NCBI RefSeq assembly: GCF_000153725.1
Contig: NZ_DS022276.1
Location: 1,584,412-1,648,411, forward strand
Source of the DNA: Salipiger bermudensis HTCC2601
GTDB taxonomy: Bacteria > Pseudomonadota > Alphaproteobacteria > Rhodobacterales > Rhodobacteraceae
Direction of reading: 5' to 3'
DNA: 64,000 nt
Shown: positions 16,742-26,090 of the stretch, one piece after another
Position numbering within the stretch: position 1 is the stretch's first letter
Layout: each line of letters begins with the position of its first letter
Program-made: the position numbers and the translations under genes
Notes under the pieces: generated by a model
What the model saw: the letters and a program-made list of their open reading frames with translations, nothing else
Database searches by the model: none
Told to the model about the DNA's origin: nothing

Positions 16742-17673
16742 GCATGCGGGGGCTCTGGGCGCTGATCTGTCTTCTGACACTTGCGTCGCAGGCCCCTGCC
16801 TCCGCTCCCGACCGCTCGCTGCGCCCGCTGGCACGGGAGGCCGTCGCTCAGGCGGTCCCGGCGCCACAGCCCGCCGTCATCGTCAGTGCTGCTCCCGACG
16901 GTACGCTGTCGCGCCGCCGGCCCGAGGCGCGCCCCTCCGGGATGGCCGACGTGTTCCGCGATGCGTTGGCGCAGGATCTGCGCGCCGCGGGTGTGCCGGG
17001 TTTCGTGCCCGAGGAGGCCGCTGCCGGAATCGCCCGGGCCAAGGCCTTTGCCGCGCGCTCGCCGCAGGCCATCGCGCTGTCGCTGCGGCCGCTGCTGCGA
17101 CCGAAGGCGATGGTCGAGAAGGCCATGGCACGGCGCCAGCAGCGCGCCCGCGGCGCGGTCTGCGGCGACCTTGCGATCCAGGGGCAGCAGGTGGGATTCG
17201 TGCCGGGCCGCATTTCTGCCTGCGGCATCGAGAACGCGGTGAAGCTGCGCTCGGTGGCCGGGGTCACGTTGAGCCAGCAGGCGCTGATGGACTGCACCAC
17301 CGCCAAGACCCTGAAACGCTGGATCGAGCAGGGTCTGAAGCCCGCCGTCGGCAGCCAGGGCGGCGGCGTCGCGGGGCTCCGGGTGGCCGCGCATTACGCC
17401 TGCCGGACCCGCAACAATCGCCCCGGCGGCAAGATCAGCGAGCACGGCAAGGGCCGCGCCATCGACATCTCGGGCGTGATGTTGCGTGATGGATCCGAGA
17501 TCAGCGTGCTGCGCGACTGGGGCGGTGGCGCCAAGGGGCGCGCGCTGCGGCAGATGCATCGCACCGCCTGCGGGCCCTTCGGCACGGTGCTCGGGCCGGG
17601 CTCGGACGGTTATCACCGCGACCACCTGCATTTCGACACCGCGCGCCACCGCAGCGGCTCCTACTGCCGCTGA
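16738..17673 (+). CDS. Extensin-like C-terminal domain protein (periplasmic, LAS-fold)
   Basis: This is a secreted protein with a signal peptide (about residues 1-21) and an Arg/Ala/Pro-rich linker. Its C-terminal extensin-like domain (about residues 135-311) resembles LAS/M15 metallopeptidases: SEHGKGRAIDISG and HRDHLHFD carry the expected His, Asp and His-x-His ligands. Six or more cysteines are probably paired in disulfides (CGDL, SACGIE, MDCTT, YACR, TACGPFG, YCR). A peptidoglycan role is likely but unproven. The ATG overlaps the dehydrogenase stop (ATGA), although the function seems unrelated. Confidence 0.85.
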   Translation: MSMRGLWALICLLTLASQAPASAPDRSLRPLAREAVAQAVPAPQPAVIVSAAPDGTLSRRRPEARPSGMADVFRDALAQDLRAAGVPGFVPEEAAAGIARAKAFAARSPQAIALSLRPLLRPKAMVEKAMARRQQRARGAVCGDLAIQGQQVGFVPGRISACGIENAVKLRSVAGVTLSQQALMDCTTAKTLKRWIEQGLKPAVGSQGGGVAGLRVAAHYACRTRNNRPGGKISEHGKGRAIDISGVMLRDGSEISVLRDWGGGAKGRALRQMHRTACGPFGTVLGPGSDGYHRDHLHFDTARHRSGSYCR

Positions 17674-17951
17674 CGCGGCTTGGCCGTCCCTCAAGTCCGG
17701 GCGCAGGCCGGACCCGAACGGTATGATCGTCGAGCTGCACGAGATGGCGAACCGGTCCGTCGCAGGCCCTCCGGGCTCCCTCATCGCGAGAGATTTCCGG
17801 CGGCTCAGAAACGATGCTGCGGGCGGGGCGGGGATTGTTCCGGCAAGTTGATAATTTGAGGCGAAAAAGTGGCGTTCACTTGCCAAGAGACTGATTTTCG
17901 TCAAATTCTCGGAGCTGCGGTGGGGGCCGCTGAACCGGAGTCGTACGGCCA

Positions 17952-18494
17952 ATGCGAGCCTTCGTCCTGTCCATCGCGGTCGTTCTGGCCGCCACACCGC
18001 TGTCGGGGGATATCGCCTGGCAGACCGGGCGCATGGCGCCGGGGTCGGTGATGGTGATGGCAGAGCAGGGTGGGCCGGTCCTGTCCCATGTGGCGCAGGG
18101 CCGGGATGGCGGGCTGTTCCGGTTCGATACCTACGAGGGCAAGGGCACCGCGCCGGTCTACCATGGCAGCTACTACACCAATGACCGGGGCGAGGTGGTG
18201 CGCAGCGTGACCGCCGAAGGGCAGGTCACCGAGTACGAACCGCACCGCTGTGCCCGCACGCTGGGGACATGCAGCTTCGTGATCCTCCATTCCGACGGCT
18301 TTCGGGAAACCCGCAGACGGGTGACCCGCGAGACGGTTCTGGGCCTGGCCTGGACGGAATGGGGGCTCGACGGGCTGGTCTCCAGCGGCGCGCTCGAGCT
18401 CGATGGGCTCGGCGTCGCCAGGACGGGATGGCAGAGGGATCACCGGAGCGGCCGCAGCACGTTGTCGCGACGGATCCTGATGACGCTGCGCTAG
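17952..18494 (+). CDS. Secreted protein of unknown function (180 aa)
   Basis: I do not recognise a family. A signal peptide (MRAFVLSIAVVLAATPLSG) is followed by a beta-rich region with several Gly-Gly and aromatic turns, such as GGLFRFDTYEGKGT and YHGSYYTNDRGEVV. A lone cysteine pair in HRCARTLGTCSFV could form one disulfide. The C-terminus is basic (RSGRSTLSRRILMTLR). It stands alone after a 278-base gap in which I see no distinct signal. Two hairpins lie between it and the convergent thioredoxin gene. Confidence 0.7.
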   Translation: MRAFVLSIAVVLAATPLSGDIAWQTGRMAPGSVMVMAEQGGPVLSHVAQGRDGGLFRFDTYEGKGTAPVYHGSYYTNDRGEVVRSVTAEGQVTEYEPHRCARTLGTCSFVILHSDGFRETRRRVTRETVLGLAWTEWGLDGLVSSGALELDGLGVARTGWQRDHRSGRSTLSRRILMTLR

Positions 18495-18516
18495 ACGCGT
18501 GGCGCCGTGACAGTCC

Positions 18517-18581
18517 GGACGTCCCCGCTAGGGGGCGTCCAGGTATCGAGAGGTGCGGGGCGGGCAAGGGCCTGCCCCGCA
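18517..18581. terminator. Two hairpins between convergent genes
   Basis: GGACGTCCCC pairs with GGGGGCGTCC (one G-U) around GCTA at 18517-18540. TGCGGGGC pairs with GCCCCGCA at 18554-18561 and 18574-18581. No T-run follows either, so they may be weak or Rho-assisted terminators or RNA ends. Confidence 0.5.
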
Positions 18582-18597
18582 ACGTCCGGGTGGGTGA

Positions 18598-19158
18598 TCA
18601 GCTTTCAGGGCCGATCAGCGCGCCGATCACGGCACGGGCGCTCTCGGAATCCCATTCCGCGTCGCCGCGCAACCGCGCGACCTCTTCGCCCTCGGGGTTC
18701 AGGATCACCGTGATCGGCAGGCCGAGCACGCCCATCTCGCGCGCCAGCACCGAACCGGGATCGCGGTGCAGCGGCAGGCTGTCGACGCCGATCTCCTCGA
18801 AGAACTCCTGCATGGCCGGCGGCGGGTTGCGCCCGGTGGCAATGGTGACGACCTCGAAACTGTCGCCGCCGAGCGCGTCCTGCAGCGCCGCCAGCGCCGG
18901 CATTTCCTTGCGGCAGGGCGCGCACCAGGTGGCCCAGAAGTTCACCAGCACCCATTTGCCCTGCCAGTCCGAGAGCGCCAGCGGCTCGCCCTCGAAGGTC
19001 TCGAAGGCTGCGGTCCCGGCGGGCTTGGCCTCGGAATGGAAGTTCAGCTTCTTCATGTCGCCGTCGCGCAGCGCCTCGGCGGCGCCGGTATCGGCGAGCG
19101 CCGGATTTGCAAGCGCCGCGGTGGCGGTATAGAGGAGCGCAAGCGCCAGTTTTCTCAT
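18598..19158 (-). CDS. TlpA/ResA-like periplasmic thioredoxin
   Basis: This is an exported thiol-disulfide reductase. The signal peptide [22 protein letters not shown] ends near residue 22. The AhpC/TSA-Redoxin fold holds the active site [17 protein letters not shown] at about residues 74-90 and a cis-Pro loop [15 protein letters not shown]. At 186 residues it has the TlpA size. Such proteins usually reduce apocytochrome or copper-site cysteines. The ATG at 19158 is only 21 bases from the divergent argH start, so the promoters must overlap coding sequence. Confidence 0.9.
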   Translation of the reverse strand: MRKLALALLYTATAALANPALADTGAAEALRDGDMKKLNFHSEAKPAGTAAFETFEGEPLALSDWQGKWVLVNFWATWCAPCRKEMPALAALQDALGGDSFEVVTIATGRNPPPAMQEFFEEIGVDSLPLHRDPGSVLAREMGVLGLPITVILNPEGEEVARLRGDAEWDSESARAVIGALIGPES

Positions 19159-19179
19159 GATCCCTCCCGGAGTGATGCC

Positions 19180-20571
19180 ATGTCCGACAAGTCCTCGAAC
19201 CAGATGTGGGGCGGCCGCTTTGCCGCTGGTCCAGACGCGATCATGGAGGCGATCAACGCCTCGATCGGGTTCGACAAGCGGCTCGCGGCTCAGGATATCG
19301 CCGGATCTCGTGCCCATGCCGCCATGCTTGCCGCCACGGGCATCATCAGTGATAGCGATGCCGAGACCATTCGGGAAGGTCTGCTCACGGTACTGTCAGA
19401 GATCGAGGAGGGCCGGTTCGAATTCTCCACCGCGCTCGAGGACATCCACATGAACGTGGAAGCCCGTCTCAAGGAGATCGTCGGCGAGCCGGCGGGCCGC
19501 CTGCACACCGCGCGCTCGCGCAACGACCAGGTCGCGACCGATTTCAAACTCTGGACCCGCGACCAGTTCGACGCCTTCGAGCAGGGCCTGCTGGCGCTGA
19601 TCCGGGCGCTGGTCGACCAGGCCGAGGCGGGCGCCGCGTGGGTGATGCCGGGCTTCACCCACCTGCAAACCGCGCAGCCGGTGACCTGGGGCCACCACAT
19701 GCTGGCCTATGTCGAGATGTTCGCCCGCGACCTGAGCCGGGTCCGCGACGCGCGCAAGCGGATGAACGAATGCCCGCTGGGCTCGGCGGCGCTGGCCGGC
19801 ACCGGCTTTGCCATCGACCGCCACATGACCGCAGAGGCGCTGGGCTTCGACCGCCCGACCGCGAACTCGCTCGATGCAGTCTCGGACCGCGATTTCGCGC
19901 TCGAGTTCCTGAGCACGGCCAGCATCTGCGCCATGCACCTGTCGCGCTTCGCCGAGGAACTGGTGATCTGGTCCTCGGCCCAGTTCCGCTTCGTGGCGCT
20001 GTCGGACCGGTTCTCCACCGGCTCCTCGATCATGCCGCAGAAGAAGAATCCCGATGCCGCCGAGCTGATCCGCGCCAAGATCGGCCGCATCTTCGGCGCC
20101 AACGTGGCGCTGATGACGGTGATGAAGGGGCTGCCGCTGGCCTATTCCAAGGACATGCAGGAAGACAAGGAACAGGTCTTCGACGCCGCCGACAACCTGA
20201 TGCTGGCGCTGGCCGCCATGGAAGGCATGGTCAAGGACATGTCGGCCAATGTCGACAACCTCGAGGCCGCGGCCTCGGCCGGCTTTTCGACCGCGACCGA
20301 CCTCGCCGACTGGCTGGTGCGCGAGACCGGCCTGCCGTTCCGCGACGCGCATCACGTCACCGGATCGCTGGTGGCGATGGCCGAGGGCAAGGGCTGCGAC
20401 CTGCCGGACCTGTCGCTCGAGGAGATGCAATCGGTGAGCGGTGCGATCACCGAGGGTATCTATGATGTGCTGGGTGTGCATAACTCGGTGGCGAGCCGCC
20501 TGAGTCACGGCGGCACCGCGCCTGCCCGCGTGCGCGAGCAGGTGGCCCGCTGGAAGGAGATCCTCGCATGA
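19180..20571 (+). CDS. argH: Argininosuccinate lyase ArgH
   Basis: ArgH is the last enzyme of arginine synthesis, splitting argininosuccinate into arginine and fumarate. The fumarase/aspartase superfamily signature [12 protein letters not shown] is intact. Other family blocks are [11 protein letters not shown], the [13 protein letters not shown] loop and the catalytic TGFAIDR region. The length is 463 residues. It begins with [14 protein letters not shown] from the ATG at 19180. Its stop overlaps the start of a tiny lipoprotein gene. Confidence 0.96.
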   Translation: MSDKSSNQMWGGRFAAGPDAIMEAINASIGFDKRLAAQDIAGSRAHAAMLAATGIISDSDAETIREGLLTVLSEIEEGRFEFSTALEDIHMNVEARLKEIVGEPAGRLHTARSRNDQVATDFKLWTRDQFDAFEQGLLALIRALVDQAEAGAAWVMPGFTHLQTAQPVTWGHHMLAYVEMFARDLSRVRDARKRMNECPLGSAALAGTGFAIDRHMTAEALGFDRPTANSLDAVSDRDFALEFLSTASICAMHLSRFAEELVIWSSAQFRFVALSDRFSTGSSIMPQKKNPDAAELIRAKIGRIFGANVALMTVMKGLPLAYSKDMQEDKEQVFDAADNLMLALAAMEGMVKDMSANVDNLEAAASAGFSTATDLADWLVRETGLPFRDAHHVTGSLVAMAEGKGCDLPDLSLEEMQSVSGAITEGIYDVLGVHNSVASRLSHGGTAPARVREQVARWKEILA

Positions 20572-20720
20572 TCCGTGTCGTCCTGAGCCTCGGTCTGGTC
20601 GCCCTGCTTGCCGCCTGCGGCGCCGAAGGCGCGCCGGTCGCGCCCGAGCCCGAACCGGAGACCCCGCCGCCGGGCCTGTCGATCTCGGGCACGGCGTCGG
20701 TCGGCATTTCCAGCCGGTGA
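20568..20720 (+). CDS. Small lipoprotein (50 aa) between argH and DUF2834
   Basis: This short gene begins with ATGA overlapping the argH stop. It encodes a lipoprotein signal with lipobox LLAAC, giving a mature lipidated Cys at residue 17. A Pro/Glu-rich stretch ([12 protein letters not shown]) and a tail ending in SVGISSR follow. Small lipoproteins at this position are a recurring feature of Rhodobacteraceae arg/lys clusters. It is also coupled to the next gene (GTGA overlap), so three genes are translated in tandem. The function is unknown. Confidence 0.75.
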   Translation: MIRVVLSLGLVALLAACGAEGAPVAPEPEPETPPPGLSISGTASVGISSR

Positions 20721-21034
20721 GCCTGCGGCTGCGCCATCTCTGGCTGGCGCTGGCGCTCTGGGGCGCGGTGCACCCGATGGTGTATTTCGTGGGCTGGCTG
20801 GCGCGGAACGGCTGGTCCCCTGGCAGCTTGATCGACGCCTGGTTCGCCAACGCCGCCACCACCGGTCTGACCTGGGACCTGATGATCAGCGCCGTGGTGC
20901 TGACGCTCTGGGTGCTGGCCGAGGTCGCGGTGCGGCGCAACTGGGAGGCGCTGTGGGCTGTTCCCGCAACGTTCCTGATCGGCGTGAGCTGCGGATTGCC
21001 GCTCTATCTCTGGCTCCGCTCCCGGCCCGTCTGA
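20717..21034 (+). CDS. DUF2834 family membrane protein
   Basis: This is a 105-residue integral membrane protein with three hydrophobic helices (about residues 7-27, 51-70 and 78-100). The sequence LWGAVHPMVYFVGWL near the start and TTGLTWDLMISAVVLTLWVLAE mid-protein match the DUF2834 pattern. The start is GTG at 20717, overlapping the lipoprotein stop (GTGA). The function of the family is unknown. A GC-rich hairpin follows ten bases after the stop. Confidence 0.75.
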   Translation: MSLRLRHLWLALALWGAVHPMVYFVGWLARNGWSPGSLIDAWFANAATTGLTWDLMISAVVLTLWVLAEVAVRRNWEALWAVPATFLIGVSCGLPLYLWLRSRPV

Positions 21035-21043
21035 CGAAGCGGA

Positions 21044-21063
21044 GCGCGCCCTGCGGGGCGCGC
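21044..21063 (+). terminator. GC hairpin after the argH operon
   Basis: The stem GCGCGCCC pairs with GGGCGCGC around TGCG, ten bases after the DUF2834 stop. No strong T-run follows. Confidence 0.5.
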
Positions 21064-21150
21064 GCTGGTCGTCTTGCCGGCGACCTTCGGCCACCGGCGC
21101 GGAGGCCGTGGTCGGCGTGACGCCTCTGCCTTGGGCGGGGCCTCGTGGTG

Positions 21151-21200
21151 GCGGCGGGATTTGGAGTATTTGGAACGTAGAGAAGCCAGGGGCGCGGCGC
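21151..21200 (+). repeat. Recurrent intergenic core motif, copy A (degenerate)
   Basis: It contains GGAGTATTTGGAACG then AGAAGCCAGGGGCGCGG. This resembles the copies near 29240 and 61720, in plus orientation, in the gap before lysA. The T-run is shorter (TATTT) than in the other copies. Confidence 0.5.
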
Positions 21201-21289
21201 GGGGCCGGAGACCGCGCGCGAGGGTTGGCTGGGGCTGGTGAAAGCGGTCGGGCTGCGCTATGGCGGCGCCTGTAGCGCAGGAGGCCGGT

Positions 21290-22555
21290 ATGGACCATTT
21301 TCTCTATCGTGACGGGCAGCTTTGTGCCGAGGACGTGCCGGTGGCCGAGATCGCCGCCGCGGTCGGCACGCCGGTCTATGTCTATTCCACCGCCACGCTG
21401 TTGCGGCATTTCCGGCTCTTCGACGAGGCGCTGGCCTGGGGGCCGCACCTTGTCTGCTATGCCATGAAGGCGGCCTCGAACCAGGCCATCCTGAAGACGC
21501 TGGCCGAGGCCGGTGCCGGGATGGACGTGGTCTCGGGCGGCGAGTACGCCCGGGCCCGGGCCGCCGGCGTGCCCGGCGATCGCATCGTGTTCTCCGGCGT
21601 CGGCAAGACCCGCGCGGAGATCCGCACCGCGCTCGAGGGTGGCATCCGCCAGTTCAACATCGAGAGCGAGCCCGAGATGCGGGCGATCTCGGAGGTGGCC
21701 TCGGAGCTGGGTGTGGTGGCGCCGGTCACCGTGCGGGTCAACCCGGACGTGGACGCCAAGACCCATGCCAAGATCGCCACCGGCAAGAGCGAGAACAAGT
21801 TCGGCATCCCGATCGCCAAGGCCCGCGAGGTCTATGCCGAGGCGGCGGCGCTGCCGGGGCTCAAGGTCGTGGGCATCGACGTGCATATCGGCTCGCAGCT
21901 CACCGAACTCGAGCCCTTCGCCATGGCCTATCGCAAGGTCGCGGAGCTGACCGAGGCGCTGCGCGGCGACGGGCACGAGATCACCCGGCTCGACCTTGGC
22001 GGCGGGCTGGGCATTCCCTACACCCGCAGCAACGAGGCACCGCCCCTGCCGGTGGAATACGGTGCCATGATCGAGCGCGAGCTCGGCCATCTGGGCTGCG
22101 AGATCGAGATCGAGCCGGGCCGGCTGATCGCCGGCAATGCCGGCATCCTGGTCTCGGAGGTGATTTACCTCAAGGAGGGCGAGGGGCGGAACTTCCTGAT
22201 TCTCGACGCCGCGATGAACGACCTGATCCGCCCCGCCATGTACGAGGCGCATCACGACATCGTGCCGGTCATCGAACCGGAAGCGGGACTCGAGCAGAGC
22301 CCGTTCGACATCGTGGGGCCGGTCTGCGAATCCGGCGACACCTTTGCCAAGGGCCGGATGATGCCGGCGCTGGGGGCGGGCGATCTCGTCGCCTTCCGCT
22401 CCGCCGGCGCTTACGGCGCGGTGATGTCTTCCGAGTACAATACGCGGGCACTGATCCCAGAAGTTCTGGTGAAGGGCGATCAATTCGCTGTCATCCGCCG
22501 GAGACCGAGCTTTGAGGAAATCATAAACCGCGATAGCCTTCCGGAGTGGCTGTAG
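21290..22555 (+). CDS. lysA: Diaminopimelate decarboxylase LysA
   Basis: LysA is a PLP enzyme (fold III) that decarboxylates meso-diaminopimelate to lysine. The PLP lysine is in VCYAMKAASN near residue 60. Gly-rich and active-site blocks are DLGGGLGIPYT, EPGRLIAGNAG and the essential Cys in GPVCESGDTFAKGR. It is 421 residues. The ATG at 21290 has AGGAGG at an ideal distance; an upstream in-frame ATG lacks one. A DUF4175 gene follows 37 bases later. Confidence 0.96.
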   Translation: MDHFLYRDGQLCAEDVPVAEIAAAVGTPVYVYSTATLLRHFRLFDEALAWGPHLVCYAMKAASNQAILKTLAEAGAGMDVVSGGEYARARAAGVPGDRIVFSGVGKTRAEIRTALEGGIRQFNIESEPEMRAISEVASELGVVAPVTVRVNPDVDAKTHAKIATGKSENKFGIPIAKAREVYAEAAALPGLKVVGIDVHIGSQLTELEPFAMAYRKVAELTEALRGDGHEITRLDLGGGLGIPYTRSNEAPPLPVEYGAMIERELGHLGCEIEIEPGRLIAGNAGILVSEVIYLKEGEGRNFLILDAAMNDLIRPAMYEAHHDIVPVIEPEAGLEQSPFDIVGPVCESGDTFAKGRMMPALGAGDLVAFRSAGAYGAVMSSEYNTRALIPEVLVKGDQFAVIRRRPSFEEIINRDSLPEWL

Positions 22556-22592
22556 GGCATTCCTCCTGCGGCCGGGACCGCAGGAGACCTTC

Positions 22593-25196
22593 ATGCCCGA
22601 GACGGGAACACCGCCGCCGGACATCCTGAAACCCATCAAGTGGCCGCTGCGTCTGACCCTCTGGGGCATGACCGCGGAGCGCATCACGCGTGCCTTCTGG
22701 CCGCTCTGGTCGCTGCTGATCGCGGCGTTGGGGCTGTTGATGCTGGGCGTGCAGGACCTCGTGTCGGTGGAATGGGTCTGGATCGCGGGCGCGGTCTTCG
22801 TGGCGGCGCTGGGCTGGGCGATCTGGCGCGGGGCGCGGATGCTGGTCTGGCCGACGCGCATCGAGGCAATGGCACGGCTCGACGGCACGTTGCGCGGCAA
22901 CCCGATCCAGGCGGCGCTTGACGACCAGGCGATCGGGGCGGCGGACATGGGCTCGCAGGCGGTCTGGCAGGCGCACCAGGCGCGGATGCGCGCACGGCTG
23001 GCCGAGGCCAAGGCGGTGGAGCCCGACCTGCGGGTCGCCAAGGCCGACCCCTTCGCACTGCGCTACGTGGCGCTTCTGGCCTTCGCCGCGGCGCTGGTCT
23101 TCGGCTCCTTCCTGCGGGTGTCGTCGGTGACGGCGATGGGGCCGAGCGGCGTCGATCTCGCCGCCGGGCCCGCGTGGGAGGGGTGGATGGAGCCGCCGGG
23201 CTACACCCGTCTGCCCTCGGTCTATCTCAACGACATCACTGCGCCGGGGCTCAGCGTGCCCGAGGGCGCGCAGATCACCCTGCGCATGTATGGCGAGGTG
23301 GGCGCGCTGTCGGTCGATGAAAGCGTCTCTGGCCGTGCCGTGTCGCCCGAGGCAGCGCAGGAGACCGCACAGGATTTCGCGGTGCTGCAATCGGGCCGGC
23401 TGGCCATCGACGGCCCCGGGGGCCGGGCCTGGGACGTGAGCGTCACCGCCGACGCCGCCCCCAGCGTGCGCCGCGAGGGCGAGATCTCCTCGAGCTACGA
23501 GGGCGATGCACAGATCCCCTTCGCCGCCAGCGATGACTATGGAGTGGTGGCGGGCAGCGCCCGCATCGAGCTGGCGCTGGACGCGGTCGAGCGCGACTAC
23601 CTGCTCGCCGCCGAGCCTGAATCGCGCCCTGCCATCGAGGTGCCTCTGCCGATGCCCATCGCCGGCGACCGGGCCGAGTTCACCGAGACGCTGGTCGAGA
23701 ACTTCTCGGAGCATCCCTGGGCCAACCTGCCGGTCAGCCTGACGATCAGCGTCGAGGACGAGGCCGGCCAGACCGGGCAGGCCGAGGTCGAGACCATTAC
23801 CCTGCCGGGCCGGCGCTTCTTCGACCCGATGGCCGCGACGGTGATCGAACAACGCCGGGCGCTGCTCTGGACCCGCGACAACATCCCCGAGATCAGTCGC
23901 ATCATCCGTGCCGTCAGCCACCTGCCCGACGACGTCTTCCGCTCGGCGGTGCCCTTCCTGCGGCTGCGCACCATCCTGCGCCAGCTCGAGGCCGCGGGGC
24001 CGTCGATGGGCGACGAGCAGCAGGCCGAGATCGCCAAGGCCATGTGGGATCTCGCGATCATCCTCGAAGAGGGCGATCTGGCCTCGGCTCTGGAGCGACT
24101 TCAGCGCGCGCAGGAGCGGCTCTCGGAGGCGATGAAGAACGGTGCCTCGGAGCAGGAGATCGCCGAGCTGATGCAGGAGCTGCGCGAGGCGACGGACGAT
24201 TATCTCCGGCAGCTGTCGCGGCAGGCCCAGCAGCAGGCCGAGCAGAATCCCGAGATGGCGCAGTCCCAGGACAGCATGGAGATGAGCAAGAACGACCTGC
24301 AGCGCATGATGGACCGGATCCAGGAGCTGATGGAAGAGGGCCGCATGGCCGAGGCGCAGGAAGCGCTGCGTCAGCTTCAGGAGCTGATGGAGAACATGCA
24401 GGTGACGCAGGGCCAGCAGGGCCAGTCGCCGGGCGAGCAGGCGATGGAAGGTCTGGGCGAGACGTTGCGCGAACAGCAGGGCCTGTCGGACGAGGCGTTC
24501 CGCGAGCTTCAGGAGCAGTTCAACCCCGGTCAGCAGGGGCCTGAAGGGCAGCGTGGCCAGCAGGGTCAACAGGGCCAGCAGCAGGGCCAGCAGGGTCAGG
24601 GGCGCCAGGGCGAGGAAGGCCGTGACGGTCAGGGCCAGATGCAAGGCCAGGGCCAGGGCTCTCAGCAAGGTCAGCAGGGGCAGGGCGGCGAGCAGTCGCT
24701 CGAGGACAGCCTCGCCAACCGCCAGCAGCAGCTGCGCGACGAGCTGAACCGCCAGCGCCAGAACCTGCCCGGTGCCGGAACCGAGCCGGGCGAGGCCGCA
24801 CGCGATGCGCTGCGCCGGGCCGAGGAGGCCATGGACGGGGCCGAAGAGGCGTTGCGCGGAGATGATCTTGCCGGGGCCATCGACCAGCAGAGCCAGGCGA
24901 TGGAGGCGCTGCGCGAGGGCATGCGCAGCCTTGGCGAGGCGATGGCGCAGCAACAGCAGCAGAACCCGGGCCAGCAGGGCCAGCAGCAGGGCGGAGAGCC
25001 CGGCCAGCAGCGCGACCCGCTGGGCCGCAATGCCGGGGCCAACGGCAATATCGGCACCGACGAGAACATGGTGCAGGACGAAGATGTCTACCGCCGCGCC
25101 CGCGAGCTGCTCGACGAGATTCGCCGCCGCTCCGGCGAGGGCGAGCGCCCGCAGGAAGAGCTCGACTACCTCGAGCGCCTGCTCGAACGGTTCTGA
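22593..25196 (+). CDS. TIGR02302/DUF4175 family membrane protein (867 aa)
   Basis: This is a large alphaproteobacterial envelope protein of unknown function. There are two N-terminal helices (about residues 36-82), a third near 150-170 and a long periplasmic region with beta-rich stretches. Helical Gln/Glu-rich segments follow (about 465-620). A low-complexity Gly-Gln block, about residues 645-705, is built of GQQGQ and GQG units, with a shorter QQQ run near residue 790. The C-terminus ends in helical RRRSGEGERPQEELDYLERLL. The ATG has GGAG eight bases upstream. The composition drives long, meaningless open frames on the other strand. Confidence 0.85.
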   Translation: MPETGTPPPDILKPIKWPLRLTLWGMTAERITRAFWPLWSLLIAALGLLMLGVQDLVSVEWVWIAGAVFVAALGWAIWRGARMLVWPTRIEAMARLDGTLRGNPIQAALDDQAIGAADMGSQAVWQAHQARMRARLAEAKAVEPDLRVAKADPFALRYVALLAFAAALVFGSFLRVSSVTAMGPSGVDLAAGPAWEGWMEPPGYTRLPSVYLNDITAPGLSVPEGAQITLRMYGEVGALSVDESVSGRAVSPEAAQETAQDFAVLQSGRLAIDGPGGRAWDVSVTADAAPSVRREGEISSSYEGDAQIPFAASDDYGVVAGSARIELALDAVERDYLLAAEPESRPAIEVPLPMPIAGDRAEFTETLVENFSEHPWANLPVSLTISVEDEAGQTGQAEVETITLPGRRFFDPMAATVIEQRRALLWTRDNIPEISRIIRAVSHLPDDVFRSAVPFLRLRTILRQLEAAGPSMGDEQQAEIAKAMWDLAIILEEGDLASALERLQRAQERLSEAMKNGASEQEIAELMQELREATDDYLRQLSRQAQQQAEQNPEMAQSQDSMEMSKNDLQRMMDRIQELMEEGRMAEAQEALRQLQELMENMQVTQGQQGQSPGEQAMEGLGETLREQQGLSDEAFRELQEQFNPGQQGPEGQRGQQGQQGQQQGQQGQGRQGEEGRDGQGQMQGQGQGSQQGQQGQGGEQSLEDSLANRQQQLRDELNRQRQNLPGAGTEPGEAARDALRRAEEAMDGAEEALRGDDLAGAIDQQSQAMEALREGMRSLGEAMAQQQQQNPGQQGQQQGGEPGQQRDPLGRNAGANGNIGTDENMVQDEDVYRRARELLDEIRRRSGEGERPQEELDYLERLLERF

Positions 25197-25215
25197 CCGC
25201 CCGACAGACATGCCG

Positions 25216-25236
25216 CCCGCGCGTGATGCGCGCGGG
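25216..25236 (+). terminator. GC hairpin after the DUF4175 gene
   Basis: CCCGCGCG pairs with CGCGCGGG around TGATG, 19 bases after the stop. A clear T-run is absent. Confidence 0.5.
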
Positions 25237-25316
25237 TCGCGATCTCCCATCACGCGCCTTGCCCCGCGCCTGCTCGCATGGGTATAGCGAAGAAAGGCGG
25301 TAGGGATCTGAACGGC

Positions 25317-26090
25317 ATGGCCAAGGCGGCGCTCGACACATTGCGAGAGCTCTACGAGGGCAACAGCGACCGGGCGCACCGCTTTCGCTACGGGCTTCTG
25401 GCGTTCGATGTCGGCACGATCCTCTACGTGGTCGCAACGTCCTTCAGCAATCATGGTCGCGTGGTCGAGATGCTCGACATGCTCTTCGGCGTGGTCTTTC
25501 TCGCGGATTTCCTCGCGAGGCTCTCGATCGAGCCGCAGAAGCTGCGCTTCCTGATCCGCCCGGTCACGCTGGCCGACATCGTGTCGATTGTCTCGTTCCT
25601 CGCGCCGCTTGCCGGCGAGGGCCTGGGTTTCCTGCGCGTGGTGCGGACGCTGCGCTTCCTGCACACCTACCAGTTGTTCCGGCGGCTGCGCGAGGATTTC
25701 CCGTTCTTCCGTCGCTATCAGGACGTGTTCAGCGCGACGCTGAACCTGCTGGTGTTCATCTTCGTGATGACCGGGCTGGTCTATGCCACCCAGTACCGCA
25801 CCAACCCGCAGATCGAGAACTATGCCGACGCGCTCTATTTCACCGTGACCGCGCTGACCACCACCGGCTTCGGGGACATCACCCTGACCGGGTCGCTGGG
25901 GCGGATGATCTCGGTGGTGGTGATGATCTGCGGCGTGACCCTGTTCCTGCGGCTGGCGCAGGTGCTGTTCCGGCCCGTCAAGGTGCGCGAGACCTGCCGC
26001 AAATGCGGCCTGTCGCTGCACGATGCCGACGCGGTGCATTGCAAGCATTGCGGCGCGACCATCCATATCGAGACCGAAGGCGACTACTGA
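25317..26090 (+). CDS. Voltage-gated-type potassium channel with C-terminal zinc ribbon
   Basis: This is a six-helix ion channel: S1-S4-like helices (about residues 27-120, with an Arg-rich S4 RVVRTLRFLHTYQLFRRL), a pore helix and a selectivity filter (TTTGFGD), then S6. After S6 comes a short cytoplasmic tail with a rubredoxin-like zinc ribbon, CRKCG and CKHCG 16 residues apart. That is unusual for a channel and may sense metal or redox state. The ATG at 25317 gives the usual N-terminus; an upstream ATG at 25278 has no ribosome-binding site. Its stop overlaps the GNAT gene. Confidence 0.85.
   Translation: MAKAALDTLRELYEGNSDRAHRFRYGLLAFDVGTILYVVATSFSNHGRVVEMLDMLFGVVFLADFLARLSIEPQKLRFLIRPVTLADIVSIVSFLAPLAGEGLGFLRVVRTLRFLHTYQLFRRLREDFPFFRRYQDVFSATLNLLVFIFVMTGLVYATQYRTNPQIENYADALYFTVTALTTTGFGDITLTGSLGRMISVVVMICGVTLFLRLAQVLFRPVKVRETCRKCGLSLHDADAVHCKHCGATIHIETEGDY

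Noticed and set aside
24520-25010. Short tandem repeats that could suggest a CRISPR or satellite array
   Set aside because: They are irregular CAGCAGGGCCAG-type codon repeats encoding the Gly-Gln tract of the DUF4175 protein, without constant spacers.
22521-26066. Long open frame antisense to the DUF4175 and channel genes
   Set aside because: Leu/Ala/Arg-rich shadow produced by the Gly-Gln coding repeats; no recognisable motifs.
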